This document shows, in pieces, positions 8,920 to 17,491 of a stretch of 33,515 bases of DNA. The stretch comes from an uncultured Bacteroidales bacterium (GTDB lineage: Bacteria > Bacteroidota > Bacteroidia > Bacteroidales > Bacteroidaceae), in contig CACXUA010000027.1 in assembly GCA_902770725.1 (NCBI GenBank), positions 1 to 33,515 on the forward strand, read 5' to 3'. The position numbers and the translations under genes are program-made. Position 1 is the stretch's first letter. The number at the start of each line of letters is the position of its first letter. The notes under the pieces were generated by a model, which saw only the letters and a list, made by a program, of their open reading frames with translations, searched no databases and was not told the DNA's origin.

Positions 8920-10071
8920 TTATATAAGTTCTGTCAGATATGTTATGAAAAAGAATAGCCAATGTGTTACGATGCCTGCAGCGATGCCTCCTATGAAGGT
9001 GCAGGTAAAGCTGCGGGAAATGAAATGACGGTAGCCAAGTGAATCGAGTGTGGCAGCATCGGCACTGAGGAAACCGCTCCAGCACATTCCCATTGCAGTG
9101 AAGACAGCAATGGCGTTGCTGTCGATGATGCCTTTGCTCATCATCTCAGGAATAAGACCAAGGGCAGCGCCAACCGTTCCGAGTGCTGTAATGGGGAAGG
9201 CAACGAGTTCGCTCGCATTGAAGCCAAAGAGCCATTTGAAGACGAAACCTGCTTTGCCGGCAAGAAGTGGCAGCAGCTCTGTACCTTGATATGCTTCTCC
9301 CGTATATGTTCCTGTATCCGGGTCTGTGCCGAAGGTAAGTGTCATGACGAGCGTCGAGATGATGAGCACGCCAGGAATAATGGCGAGGCCAACCTCTACG
9401 CCACTCTTACCGCCGTCGAGTAGGGCATCGAGCACTCGAACAAAGAGTGTCTGCCTTGGGTCGTCGGGATGGGTCTCGTATGGAGTCCGCTCTGTAGTCT
9501 CTTCGCTCGATATGACGTCTTCATCCTTGTATTGTGGGCACTCCTTGAGCACAAGCCTTTGCATGAGTCTTGTGGCGATGATGCTTCCGATGATGGCTCC
9601 CACAAGACCATAAAGCGGTTCTGTATAGAAGCCGTGTCCCATCATAAATATAATAACGAGCAAGCCCATTGCATAACTTCCTGCGAAGTTCACGAGACTG
9701 ATGTGCTGAAAGCGTTTGAAGTAACGTGCAAACTGCGGGTTCTTTGCTACGGAAATGATGGCAGGCTTATCGCTGAGGAAAGTCATTAATGCTCCTGCAG
9801 AAGAGACACCAGGCAAGTTGAAGAGGGGACGAAGTACAGGCTTAAGTATCCTTTGCAGCAAGTCAACCACGCCAAACACGCTGAAGATGCGACTCAAGGC
9901 TCCAGTCAGCACACACATGGCCATGAGGTAGAAGACGGTGTTGAGCAGCAAGTCGTGGGCTGTCCTCATTATTGTGTTGAGCATGTTAGTGAAGCCCATC
10001 ACCGAGGAGAGGTAGCCGAAGAGCGCTATGATGACTATCAGGCAAGGTATGCCGCGAGGAACCGACTTCAT
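8920..10071 (-). CDS. Nucleoside-recognition (Gate) domain membrane protein, SpmA/SpmB-like
   Basis: 383 residues with about eight hydrophobic segments. The first half ([20 protein letters not shown], then [15 protein letters not shown]) and the second half ([33 protein letters not shown]) look like two Gate domains, as if SpmA and SpmB were fused. The family name comes from Bacillus spore maturation; in non-sporulating Bacteroidales the function is unknown and transport of a nucleoside-like or peptide substrate is only a guess. It is 29 bp downstream of the outer-membrane-like gene and 13 bp upstream of valS. Heptamer repeats fill the gap in front of its ATG. Confidence 0.8.
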   Translation of the reverse strand: MKSVPRGIPCLIVIIALFGYLSSVMGFTNMLNTIMRTAHDLLLNTVFYLMAMCVLTGALSRIFSVFGVVDLLQRILKPVLRPLFNLPGVSSAGALMTFLSDKPAIISVAKNPQFARYFKRFQHISLVNFAGSYAMGLLVIIFMMGHGFYTEPLYGLVGAIIGSIIATRLMQRLVLKECPQYKDEDVISSEETTERTPYETHPDDPRQTLFVRVLDALLDGGKSGVEVGLAIIPGVLIISTLVMTLTFGTDPDTGTYTGEAYQGTELLPLLAGKAGFVFKWLFGFNASELVAFPITALGTVGAALGLIPEMMSKGIIDSNAIAVFTAMGMCWSGFLSADAATLDSLGYRHFISRSFTCTFIGGIAAGIVTHWLFFFITYLTELI

Positions 10072-10081
10072 TTATTATTTG

Positions 10082-10102
10082 ACAATTTACAATTTACGAT
10101 TT
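10082..10102. repeat. Heptamer repeat ACAATTT
   Basis: ACAATTT, ACAATTT, ACGATTT in exact 7-bp register. The last copy runs into the stop codon of the gene ending at 10101, and the array lies just upstream of the next ATG. Confidence 0.65.
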
Positions 10103-10853
10103 AAAATATCTTTCCACAAACACGGAGACTCAAGACGGGATAGACTTTCAGTTTTGTTACGACTTTCAATAGCTTGGCATCGTCACCACCAGCATTCGTG
10201 TCTTCAACTTTGATGTCGTTGCAATACACGGAAGGCTTGCCCCACAGAAGACAGCCGAGGTCCATCTTGAATCCGATTCTGCCTTTGGGAACAGCACGGC
10301 CTATGCCTATGCCGAAATATGTCTTCACGGGCTTTACTTTCAACTTCGCATAAACGTCACCTTTAGCATCGGGCTCGAGCAGATAGTCGCCCATTGCCAA
10401 TCCGATGTTCTGCATCTTGTAGTCAGGGTTCAGGGCATTGTATTCGTTGACCACATGAGGTATTTGTTCAGTGCTGTAAACTTCCATCATGTTGTCGGAG
10501 CCGAAGTAGATGCCAGCCGTGACATGAAAGCTTGTCAGCATAGGAACAGGCATGACGTTGACAAGCACTTTGCCTCCTTTCATCGTGGGCTTAACTTTGA
10601 CAGGGACTTTACCCATCTCTCCAAGGGGTTGGTTCAAGCCCAGAGCCGTGTTGAACTTTATTCCAGGGAATATCGTATAACCAGCCTGCACGTCGATAAA
10701 GGGCGTGAGGGGCATGCTCGCATCAATGCCAACGCCCAGAGGACTGACTTCCGCACCGATGGAGAGGTGGTTGAGGATGCGCAGGTCTTTCTGTGCTGAG
10801 GCTAATTGAATGATGAGTGATGAAAAAAGAAAGGTGATGAAAAGCCTTTTCAT
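10101..10853 (-). CDS. Putative outer-membrane beta-barrel protein
   Basis: 250 residues. The start MKRLFITFLFSSLIIQLASA is a signal peptide. The rest alternates polar and hydrophobic residues (LSIGAEVSPLGVGIDASMPL, TYFGIGIGRAVPKGRIGFKM) and ends CGKIF, a terminal aromatic typical of outer-membrane barrels. I do not recognise a named family. It lies 15 bp after the ABC ATPase gene in the lolA-to-metallopeptidase run, which carries several envelope genes. A surface or barrel role is inference from composition and context. Confidence 0.65.
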   Translation of the reverse strand: MKRLFITFLFSSLIIQLASAQKDLRILNHLSIGAEVSPLGVGIDASMPLTPFIDVQAGYTIFPGIKFNTALGLNQPLGEMGKVPVKVKPTMKGGKVLVNVMPVPMLTSFHVTAGIYFGSDNMMEVYSTEQIPHVVNEYNALNPDYKMQNIGLAMGDYLLEPDAKGDVYAKLKVKPVKTYFGIGIGRAVPKGRIGFKMDLGCLLWGKPSVYCNDIKVEDTNAGGDDAKLLKVVTKLKVYPVLSLRVCGKIF

Positions 10854-10868
10854 AGCTGTCCAATTTCT

Positions 10869-11588
10869 TTAGTCGTTTATCTCGAAATAGTTTTCAAGGA
10901 TGTCTTGTGCTTGCTTCTCCTTGTTGTCGATGTCATGAATAACCTTGCCATGCTCAAGGAGGACAATGCGTTCGCTGATGTCGACGGTGTGTTGCAGATT
11001 GTGACTGCTGACGAGAATCGTGGCACCAGTCTCCTCGTTGTACTTCTTCAGCAAGTGCTTGATGGCATTCTGACTGCTAGGGTCGAGAAAGTTTAAGGGT
11101 TCGTCAAGTATGAGCACTTTCGGACGAAGCAGCATGGCTGCCATGATGCCAACCTTCTGCTTGTTGCCGGCACTAAGCGTGCGGATGAGCTTCTTTTGAC
11201 CTGCCAACTCGTCTGCCATGAAGTGCTGATACTGGGCAAGGAACTCTTGCAGTTGCTCGTCGGTCGTATCTGTAAGGCGGGCTATGAACTGGAAGTACTC
11301 GTCTGGAGTGAGGTAATCGATGAGGAAACTCTCGTCCACGAAAGCACCTGTCCAGTCCTTCCATACTTCTGTCTCAGCAACATTGATTTCTACATCAGTA
11401 CCTTTCATGTGAACTGTTCCAGTGTCTGCCTTGATGAGGTCGAGGATGAGGCGGAAGAGCGTACTCTTGCCAGCACCATTGTTGCCTACCAATCCCAGCA
11501 GTTCGCCGCTGTGGATAGTTAACTCGGGTATATCTACTGCAACCTTTTCGCCGAACGTCTTCTTGAGGTCTTTTATAATAATGTCCAT
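10869..11588 (-). CDS. ABC transporter ATP-binding protein
   Basis: 239 residues. Walker A GNNGAGKST at 35-43, signature-type LSAGNKQK at 138-145, Walker B VLILDEP at 158-164, and an SSHN switch (LVSSHNLQ). The signature has Ala in place of the second Ser-Gly pattern residue but is within the range seen for ABC-2 type exporters. It pairs with the permease gene 12 bp upstream, which suggests one exporter at the inner membrane. Substrate unknown. Next gene downstream is the outer-membrane-like protein, 15 bp away. Confidence 0.92.
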   Translation of the reverse strand: MDIIIKDLKKTFGEKVAVDIPELTIHSGELLGLVGNNGAGKSTLFRLILDLIKADTGTVHMKGTDVEINVAETEVWKDWTGAFVDESFLIDYLTPDEYFQFIARLTDTTDEQLQEFLAQYQHFMADELAGQKKLIRTLSAGNKQKVGIMAAMLLRPKVLILDEPLNFLDPSSQNAIKHLLKKYNEETGATILVSSHNLQHTVDISERIVLLEHGKVIHDIDNKEKQAQDILENYFEIND

Positions 11589-11600
11589 AATCTATGTGTT

Positions 11601-13100
11601 TTACGAGTTTCGTGAGGCACGGAAGCCTTCCATGTTCTTATAACGTCTTGCCATGAATCGCGTATATACATTACGCAGCCAATAATGATGAGTCGCAACA
11701 CCGGCTATGCCAAGCACGGCAAGGAACACATATCCCCAAGGCTCGCCAAGCAAAGCCGTTGCAGCTTTCTCCAAGCCAATCGGCAGGAAGAGAATAACGA
11801 TGCTGACAATCTGCTGAGCCGTGTTGCCCTGTTTGCTTGTTATCTTTGTGTTCATGGGAAGTGTGTTGTCGTTATAGACGGCCATCTGGAAGAGGAGAGG
11901 GTAGAGTACGCCTGCCGTGAAGAAGAAGTAGCCAACGTTCATCCAGATGGACATCTTGCCGATTATCATCAGGGGCAGCAGGATGATGGGCGGAATGAGC
12001 AAGAGCGTGACGTTGAAGTAATACTTTGCCGTGAGCAGTTGCAGGATGCTCTCGCGGCGACTCATCAGGCCGTCAATGTAGTTGCCTTCGTAGCACATTA
12101 TCATCACTAGCGTCATCATGCCCAAGACAATATAGTTGTAGAGGCAGATGAACGAGCGCATGAAGTTGTTGTCGTACACATCGCTGAAGTACATGATGAC
12201 GCTGAACAGCACCATCATGGACAAGCCGGCAAGGAAACTCATCCTCACCGTCTTGTTGCGGAGGCGTTGCTTGACTTCGAGCTTCAGGTACTCGCCAAGC
12301 TTGCCGTAACGGTTCAGGAAGTTAAACTGGGTGGCATGCTTGATTTCCTTCTCTTCCTTCTTGCCCACTTCGTCGTGAACCATTCCCATCTGCAGCTTGT
12401 AGTTTGCCCAATACAACAGAGCAATGAGAGCACCAACCAAGAGGAAAGGCCACAACTTCCATTGCAGGAAATCATACATCATGAGTGTGCTGGGCATATC
12501 AAGCGGGTTCTTATCTGGAACGAGCATGATGGCAAGCAAAGCTCCGTGAATGGCAAGGGGCAAAAGCAGCCAAGCCATGTGTTTCAGGATAAGTGCTCGG
12601 CAGAAGAGATAGGCGTAGCCATTCATCACCAAAAGCAGCCACCAGCCAAGCAGCCATCCTATCGTTGCGCCCCAGCCCAAAGGAATAGTGATTGCTATGA
12701 GGGCGAAGGGTACAAGCAGGAACCCCCAATAGAGATTGCCCCAAGCAAGGCCAGAACGTGTGAGGTAGATGTTCATCAGAAAACTTCTGCGGACGGGCAA
12801 CAGGGCGTAGGGTTGTGCCTGCTGTGCCGGGGTCTCTTGAAGAATGAAACGAACCCAAAAGTCTGTTATCAGGAGGTACAATAAGCCTCCATCGAAGACA
12901 TGGAAGGCTGCCACTCCATTATAGCTGTTCCGCATGCCCATTGCCATCACGACGCCCATGAAGAGCAGGATGGCAGCATAATAGAGCCACATGAAAATCA
13001 TCAGGAATTTCATGAAGCGGTTCTTCTCGAGCATCGGATGCCGTTCTTCTTTCAAGTCGGCATTCTTGCAGATGAGTTTGTAGAGCCTGTATTTGTTCAT
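11601..13100 (-). CDS. ABC-2-like permease, probably DUF5687 family
   Basis: 499 residues with about ten to twelve hydrophobic segments (for example FLMIFMWLYYAAILLFMGVV, NYIVLGMMTLVMIMCYEG, LGIAGVATHHYWL). The N-terminus MNKYRLYKLICKNADLKEER is basic and cytoplasmic-looking. The arrangement agrees with the large permeases I know as DUF5687 in Bacteroidetes. The start overlaps the trxB stop by 4 nt (ATGA), so translation is likely coupled. It precedes its ATPase by 12 bp. The family name is from memory; the membrane-permease call is safe. Confidence 0.75.
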   Translation of the reverse strand: MNKYRLYKLICKNADLKEERHPMLEKNRFMKFLMIFMWLYYAAILLFMGVVMAMGMRNSYNGVAAFHVFDGGLLYLLITDFWVRFILQETPAQQAQPYALLPVRRSFLMNIYLTRSGLAWGNLYWGFLLVPFALIAITIPLGWGATIGWLLGWWLLLVMNGYAYLFCRALILKHMAWLLLPLAIHGALLAIMLVPDKNPLDMPSTLMMYDFLQWKLWPFLLVGALIALLYWANYKLQMGMVHDEVGKKEEKEIKHATQFNFLNRYGKLGEYLKLEVKQRLRNKTVRMSFLAGLSMMVLFSVIMYFSDVYDNNFMRSFICLYNYIVLGMMTLVMIMCYEGNYIDGLMSRRESILQLLTAKYYFNVTLLLIPPIILLPLMIIGKMSIWMNVGYFFFTAGVLYPLLFQMAVYNDNTLPMNTKITSKQGNTAQQIVSIVILFLPIGLEKAATALLGEPWGYVFLAVLGIAGVATHHYWLRNVYTRFMARRYKNMEGFRASRNS

Positions 13101-14026
13101 TGTGCCAGATACTTTTCTGCTTCCATTGCAGCTTTTGCTCCACTTGCGGCAGCTATGACGGCTTGCCTGTATTTCGGGTCGGCCACATCGCCTGCAGCAT
13201 ATACACCTGGCACATTAGTCTTGGGCGAGTCGCCTTCCGTCAGGATGAAGCCGTTCTCGTCTGTCTTGAGCCAAGGCGTGAAGAGTTCGCTGTTGGGATG
13301 ATGCCCTATCGCAAGGAAGAATCCGTCGATGGGGAGGTCGTACTTCCTCTCGTCGCTCTCGCCTTTGCGGAAGACAAGATGTGCTCCTTCAACGCCGTTC
13401 TCGCCATAAAGTCCGAGGGTGTTTGTTTCGAAGAGGACTTCAATCTTCTCGTTGTTGAAGACGCGTTCCTGCATAATCTTGCTGGCACGAAGGAAGGGCT
13501 TGCGGACGATGAGATAGACTTTCGAAGCGAGTCCTGCCAGATAGGAAGCCTCTTCGCAAGCGGTATCTCCACCTCCAACGACGGCTACCACTTTCTTCCG
13601 ATAGAAGAATCCATCGCAAGTGGCACAGGCACTGACGCCTTGTCCCATGTACTTCTGCTCGTCGCTCAAGCCCAAGTATTTTGCACTGGCGCCTGTGGCA
13701 ATGATGATTGAGTCGGCAGTCCATTCGTTTCCATCATCGAGCGTGACCCCGAAGGGACGTATATCGAGGTTGACTTTCGTGCAGGCATTGGGGAGCATTT
13801 GCGTGCCGAAGCGTTCTGCCTGCTTGCGAATATTGTCCATCAACTCGTTGGCATCCACACCATCAGGCCATCCGGGGAAGTTCTCGACTTCGGTGGTGAT
13901 GGTGAGTTGTCCGCCTGGTTGAAATCCTTCGAGCAGAACGGGATTGAGGTTAGCGCGTCCTGCATAGATTGCTGCTGTGTAGCCTGCTGGGCCACTGCCT
14001 ATGATTAGAAGTTTAGTGTGGTTCAT
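13097..14026 (-). CDS. trxB: Thioredoxin-disulfide reductase
   Basis: 309 residues. FAD-binding GSGPAG at 10-15, redox pair CATC (Cys134, Cys137) in SACATCDGFF, NADPH-binding GGGDTACEEA near 151, and the late FAD motif GVYAAGDVADPKYRQAV. It reduces thioredoxin with NADPH in the cytoplasm. The length is standard for low-molecular-weight TrxB. It starts 2 bp after lolA and overlaps the permease start by 4 nt, so it is inside an operon. Confidence 0.95.
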   Translation of the reverse strand: MNHTKLLIIGSGPAGYTAAIYAGRANLNPVLLEGFQPGGQLTITTEVENFPGWPDGVDANELMDNIRKQAERFGTQMLPNACTKVNLDIRPFGVTLDDGNEWTADSIIIATGASAKYLGLSDEQKYMGQGVSACATCDGFFYRKKVVAVVGGGDTACEEASYLAGLASKVYLIVRKPFLRASKIMQERVFNNEKIEVLFETNTLGLYGENGVEGAHLVFRKGESDERKYDLPIDGFFLAIGHHPNSELFTPWLKTDENGFILTEGDSPKTNVPGVYAAGDVADPKYRQAVIAAASGAKAAMEAEKYLAQ

Positions 14027-14028
14027 AT

Positions 14029-14673
14029 TTATCTCATATCATTAATTAGCACCTTTGGATAGTCTTTCTCTGGGAAGTCGAAGAACGAGTCGCTCAGTTG
14101 CAGATTGCCTTTGAAGTTGAGGATGCTGACACGTTGCCAGTCGTTATCTTCGCGAACACGGATGCAGAGGGGCTGGTAGTCGCTCTTGCGGATATCGACG
14201 TAAACCTCCTTGACATCCATCTTTGCATAGCGTGCACGGAGATAGACTTCATAAACGGCTTCACCCCGAAGTACAGTTTCCTTCACAGTCATCTTGAAGC
14301 CTTTCTTGTAGATGTTCATGAAGGTGTAGGGGTTCATGGCAGCCATTTCCTTTTTGGAAGGCTCGTCGATGTTCACTTCGTTGGCACTGGGGACGTAGCA
14401 CCAGCGTGTTTTTCCGTTGTACCAAGTGTTGATCTCGCCAGTCTCGAGTTTCATTTTGCTTTCCTGCAGCCACATGGTACCTGTGGAGGAAGCCTTCTCT
14501 GTGGCTCCGGCAAATATGCTGGCTTTGTATTCAATCTTCACGTTACCTGCTTTGCGGATGCGGTCTGCAGTAATGTCGAGCACCTTCATGGCGTCCTGAG
14601 CGAAAGCCATTGACCATTGAATATTGAACATTGAACATTCAATGAGGAGCAGAAGGATGAGGAGTCTTTTCAT
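14029..14673 (-). CDS. LolA-like outer-membrane lipoprotein carrier
   Basis: 214 residues. Signal peptide MKRLLILLLLIE, then CSMFNIQWSMAFAQ with likely cleavage after AFA. The mature part (VKIEYKASIFA, GTMWLQESKMKLETGEINTWYNGKTRWCYV) has the LolA beta-sheet pattern: a protein that carries lipoproteins or lipids across the periplasm. The residues CSMFNIQWSM are encoded by a heptamer repeat (14608-14642), so part of the signal peptide is repeat-derived. It is the first gene of the long minus-strand run, 112 bp downstream of ftsK, and the gap holds a 22-bp repeat array. Confidence 0.82.
   Translation of the reverse strand: MKRLLILLLLIECSMFNIQWSMAFAQDAMKVLDITADRIRKAGNVKIEYKASIFAGATEKASSTGTMWLQESKMKLETGEINTWYNGKTRWCYVPSANEVNIDEPSKKEMAAMNPYTFMNIYKKGFKMTVKETVLRGEAVYEVYLRARYAKMDVKEVYVDIRKSDYQPLCIRVREDNDWQRVSILNFKGNLQLSDSFFDFPEKDYPKVLINDMR
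14608..14642. repeat. Heptamer repeat CATTGAA inside lolA
   Basis: Five 7-bp units (CATTGAC, CATTGAA, TATTGAA, CATTGAA, CATTCAA) within the signal-peptide codons of the lolA-like gene, in the same style as the intergenic heptamers elsewhere in this window. Confidence 0.7.
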
Positions 14674-14679
14674 ATTACA

Positions 14680-14782
14680 CTAGGATAGTTTGCAAATTAA
14701 GCACGTTAACTTCGTCAATTAAGCACGTTAAGTTTGTCAATTAAGCACGTTAAGTTTGAGAAGTTGGCACGTGTAGTTTGAG
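14680..14782. repeat. 22-bp tandem repeat array B
   Basis: Leader CTAGGATAGTT at 14680-14690, then units at 14695, 14717, 14739 and 14761, each exactly 22 bp. The common part of the first three is AATTAAGCACGTTAA, then GTTTG or CTTCG. The fourth has GGCACGTG. It lies between ftsK and lolA, both minus, and stops 3 bp before the ftsK stop codon. No TAnnTTTG promoter for lolA is evident in the spacer. Confidence 0.85.
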
Positions 14783-14785
14783 GGT

Positions 14786-17275
14786 TTAACGTAGGTTGTC
14801 CATTATCATCATGAGTTGTTCTTCGCTGACGCAGAGCACTTCGCGAGGTTTGCTGCCTTTTGCGGGACCTACGATGCCAGCCTTCTCCAACTGGTCCATC
14901 AGTCGTCCTGCTCGGTTGTAACCGATGGCGAACTTGCGCTGAATCATGCTCGTGCTGCCGTTTTGCTCGCTGACTATCATGCGGGCTGCGTCCTCGAACA
15001 TGGGGTCGAGGTGTGTCATATCCACATCGCCTATGCTGCTGTCGTCGTCTCCTTCAAGCGGAACTTCCGGCAAGAGGTAGGGCGAGGCATAACTCTGTTG
15101 TTTGGCAATATGATGTACGATGTCCTCTAGCTCGTTCGTGTCGATGAATGCACATTGGATGCGGACGGGTTCCGAGCCAGTCATCAGGAGCATATCGCCC
15201 TTGCCGACGAGTTGGTTGGCTCCAGTTCTGTCGAGGATTGTCTTACTGTCCACGCCTGTCGTCACCTTGAATGCCATGCGAGCCGGGAAGTTCGCCTTGA
15301 TGGTACCCGTGATGATGTTGGCCGTAGGACGTTGTGTGGCGATTATCATGTGTATGCCGACTGCACGAGCCAGCTGTGCGATACGGGCGATGGGGAGCTC
15401 TATCTCCTTGCCTGCCGTCATGATGAGGTCGCCATACTCGTCGATTACCACCACAATGTAGGGCATGTATCTGTGCCCGTTGTTGGGATTCAGCTGGCGT
15501 TCGCGGAACTTTTCGTTGTACTCCTTGACGTTCCTTGCGTGTGCTTTCTTGAGGAGGTCGTAGCGCTGGTCCATCTCGATGCAGAGGCTCTTGAGCGTCT
15601 GGATGACTTTGTTGACGTCGGTAATGATGGGCTCTTCCACGTCTTCGTTGCCCTCCACCTGTGCCAGGAAGTGGTTGACGATGGGTGCATAAAGGCTGAA
15701 CTCGACCTTCTTGGGGTCAATCATCACCAATTTCAACTCGGCAGGATGCTTCTTGTAGAGCAGCGAAGTGATGATGACATTCAAACCTACAGACTTGCCT
15801 TGACCTGTTGCACCAGCCACAAGCAAGTGCGGCATCTTGGTCAGGTCTGCTATGAAGACTTCATTGGTAATCGTCTTTCCGAGAGCCATGGGCAGTTCGT
15901 AGTCCGTTTCTTGGAACTTGCGGCTGTTCAGGATGCTTTCCATCGAGACCATCTGAGGCTTCAGGTTCGGCACTTCAATACCGATGGTTCCCTTGCCTGG
16001 AATGGGTGCTATGATGCGGATGCCGAGGGCGCTGAGGCTCAGGGCAATATCGTCCTCCAGATTGCGAATGGTACTGATTCGGATGCCTGGAGCGGGTGTG
16101 ATTTCGTAGAGCGTGATGGTGGGACCAATGGTGGCTTTCGTGTTGTCGAGAATCTCGACTCGGAAGTTGCTGAGCACCGTCTTGATGCGGTTCTTGTTGT
16201 TCCGCTGCTCCTCCATGTCAATGGCGCTCGAGGTGTTGTCATAATGGGTGAGCAGGTCTATGCTCGGGTACTTGTAGTTCTCGAGGTCAAGCTTTGGGTC
16301 GTAAGGCTCAAGCGTTCTGTCGTCGGAGAGGTCGGCTTTCTCGGGGTCATGTCCCACGACAACGGTAATGTCGTCCGTGCCTTCTTGCTCTTCGATGCCT
16401 TTCAAAGGAGCCAACGGATCTTCGGCAAAGTCAATGGTGGTCGCAGTTTGAGCGGCTTCGTCGCTGAACGGAACGCGCGTCTCTTCTTCGTCCAGAACCA
16501 CTTCCTTCGGACCTTCATCCTCGCTGTCGGGCATCAAGGGCGTAAATGCTTCGGGCTCTTGCTCCTTTTCATTCTCATCTTCCTCTGCTTCCTCCTTTTT
16601 CTCGCGGATGACTTTATGCCGAATCCAGGTGATGGCTTCATCGCTGAGGTAGAAGATGTAGAGTAGGGCAGAGAGGATGAAGATGAGCATGGTGCCAAAA
16701 CTTCCCACTTTGCTTCGCAGGAACTTCACTTCTTCCTCCCCAATCATGCCTCCCCAGATAATATAACTATCCTGCGCTCCAGGGAAAAGGGGCGAAATAT
16801 ATGCGGCAAAGGCAGAGGCCCATGCCATGATTATCATGCAGTTGAGGAACCAGAGATGAAGTCTCACTTTGGCCAGCCCCATGATGCGGATGCTTGTAGC
16901 AAGCATAAGGACTGGGATGAGAATGGAGGAGACGCCAAAGGTGTTGTCCATTAGCCAATGAGCAACTTCGTAGCCCCATCTGCCCAGCCAGTTTGCTGCC
17001 GTGTAGGAGTCGCTTGTGACGTACTTCTGGTCTTCTGCTCCGGTGAAGATGTGCGAGATGAGTGCAATGAGGATGGCCAGCGAGAGTGTGGCCAGGACGG
17101 CGCCCCAAACGAAGCGGAGATTGTCGCCGTGTTCCCCGCGTTTCTTCGGGTCAACTTCGTCGTTGTCCTTGATGTTCGAGCGGAACCAACTTATCCATCC
17201 CGTCTTTTTCTTCTTACGACGTGCGGGCATTTTGCTGGCCGGTTTGTATTGTCTTACGCTTTTCTTTGCGTCCAT
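14786..17275 (-). CDS. ftsK: DNA translocase FtsK
   Basis: 829 residues. A Lys/Arg-rich start, then hydrophobic segments near 57-75, 113-133, 142-160 and 192-210 anchor it in the inner membrane. An acidic linker follows (about 225-340). The motor has Walker A GATGQGKS at 488-495, Walker B-type VVVIDEYGDL and ATQRPTANIITG. The C-terminal gamma winged helix (MIQRKFAIGYNRAGRLMDQLEKAGIVGP) reads DNA polarity sequences. It moves DNA at the division septum and activates XerCD dimer resolution. The gene diverges from the acyl-CoA ligase with a 216-bp spacer. Confidence 0.96.
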   Translation of the reverse strand: MDAKKSVRQYKPASKMPARRKKKKTGWISWFRSNIKDNDEVDPKKRGEHGDNLRFVWGAVLATLSLAILIALISHIFTGAEDQKYVTSDSYTAANWLGRWGYEVAHWLMDNTFGVSSILIPVLMLATSIRIMGLAKVRLHLWFLNCMIIMAWASAFAAYISPLFPGAQDSYIIWGGMIGEEEVKFLRSKVGSFGTMLIFILSALLYIFYLSDEAITWIRHKVIREKKEEAEEDENEKEQEPEAFTPLMPDSEDEGPKEVVLDEEETRVPFSDEAAQTATTIDFAEDPLAPLKGIEEQEGTDDITVVVGHDPEKADLSDDRTLEPYDPKLDLENYKYPSIDLLTHYDNTSSAIDMEEQRNNKNRIKTVLSNFRVEILDNTKATIGPTITLYEITPAPGIRISTIRNLEDDIALSLSALGIRIIAPIPGKGTIGIEVPNLKPQMVSMESILNSRKFQETDYELPMALGKTITNEVFIADLTKMPHLLVAGATGQGKSVGLNVIITSLLYKKHPAELKLVMIDPKKVEFSLYAPIVNHFLAQVEGNEDVEEPIITDVNKVIQTLKSLCIEMDQRYDLLKKAHARNVKEYNEKFRERQLNPNNGHRYMPYIVVVIDEYGDLIMTAGKEIELPIARIAQLARAVGIHMIIATQRPTANIITGTIKANFPARMAFKVTTGVDSKTILDRTGANQLVGKGDMLLMTGSEPVRIQCAFIDTNELEDIVHHIAKQQSYASPYLLPEVPLEGDDDSSIGDVDMTHLDPMFEDAARMIVSEQNGSTSMIQRKFAIGYNRAGRLMDQLEKAGIVGPAKGSKPREVLCVSEEQLMMIMDNLR

Positions 17276-17313
17276 AGTTTCTTATACCTTATTATATACG
17301 CGAATAACGGGCA

Positions 17314-17321
17314 CAAAGTTA
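17314..17321 (-). promoter_or_regulatory. Probable -7 element for ftsK
   Basis: TAACTTTG on the minus strand, 38 bp before the ftsK ATG, fits TAnnTTTG. No clear TTTG at 19-20 bp upstream. Confidence 0.45.
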
Positions 17322-17435
17322 CGAAAAAAATCTCACAACGAGGCTGCTTTTACATTTTTTATTTCTTGATAAGTTGGGAAACGGATTGCTTTTGCACGAT
17401 TTTTCTTCTTTTGTGCAAAAATAGTTACCGAAATA

Positions 17436-17467
17436 TTTGCAGCGTACCGAAATTTACTATATCTTTG
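17436..17467 (+). promoter_or_regulatory. Promoter of the acyl-CoA ligase gene
   Basis: TTTG (17436-17439), 20 bp, TATCTTTG (17460-17467): a strong match to the Bacteroidetes consensus, 24 bp before the ATG at 17492. Confidence 0.75.
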
Positions 17468-17491
17468 CACAAAATTTAAAGAAATGTGCAA

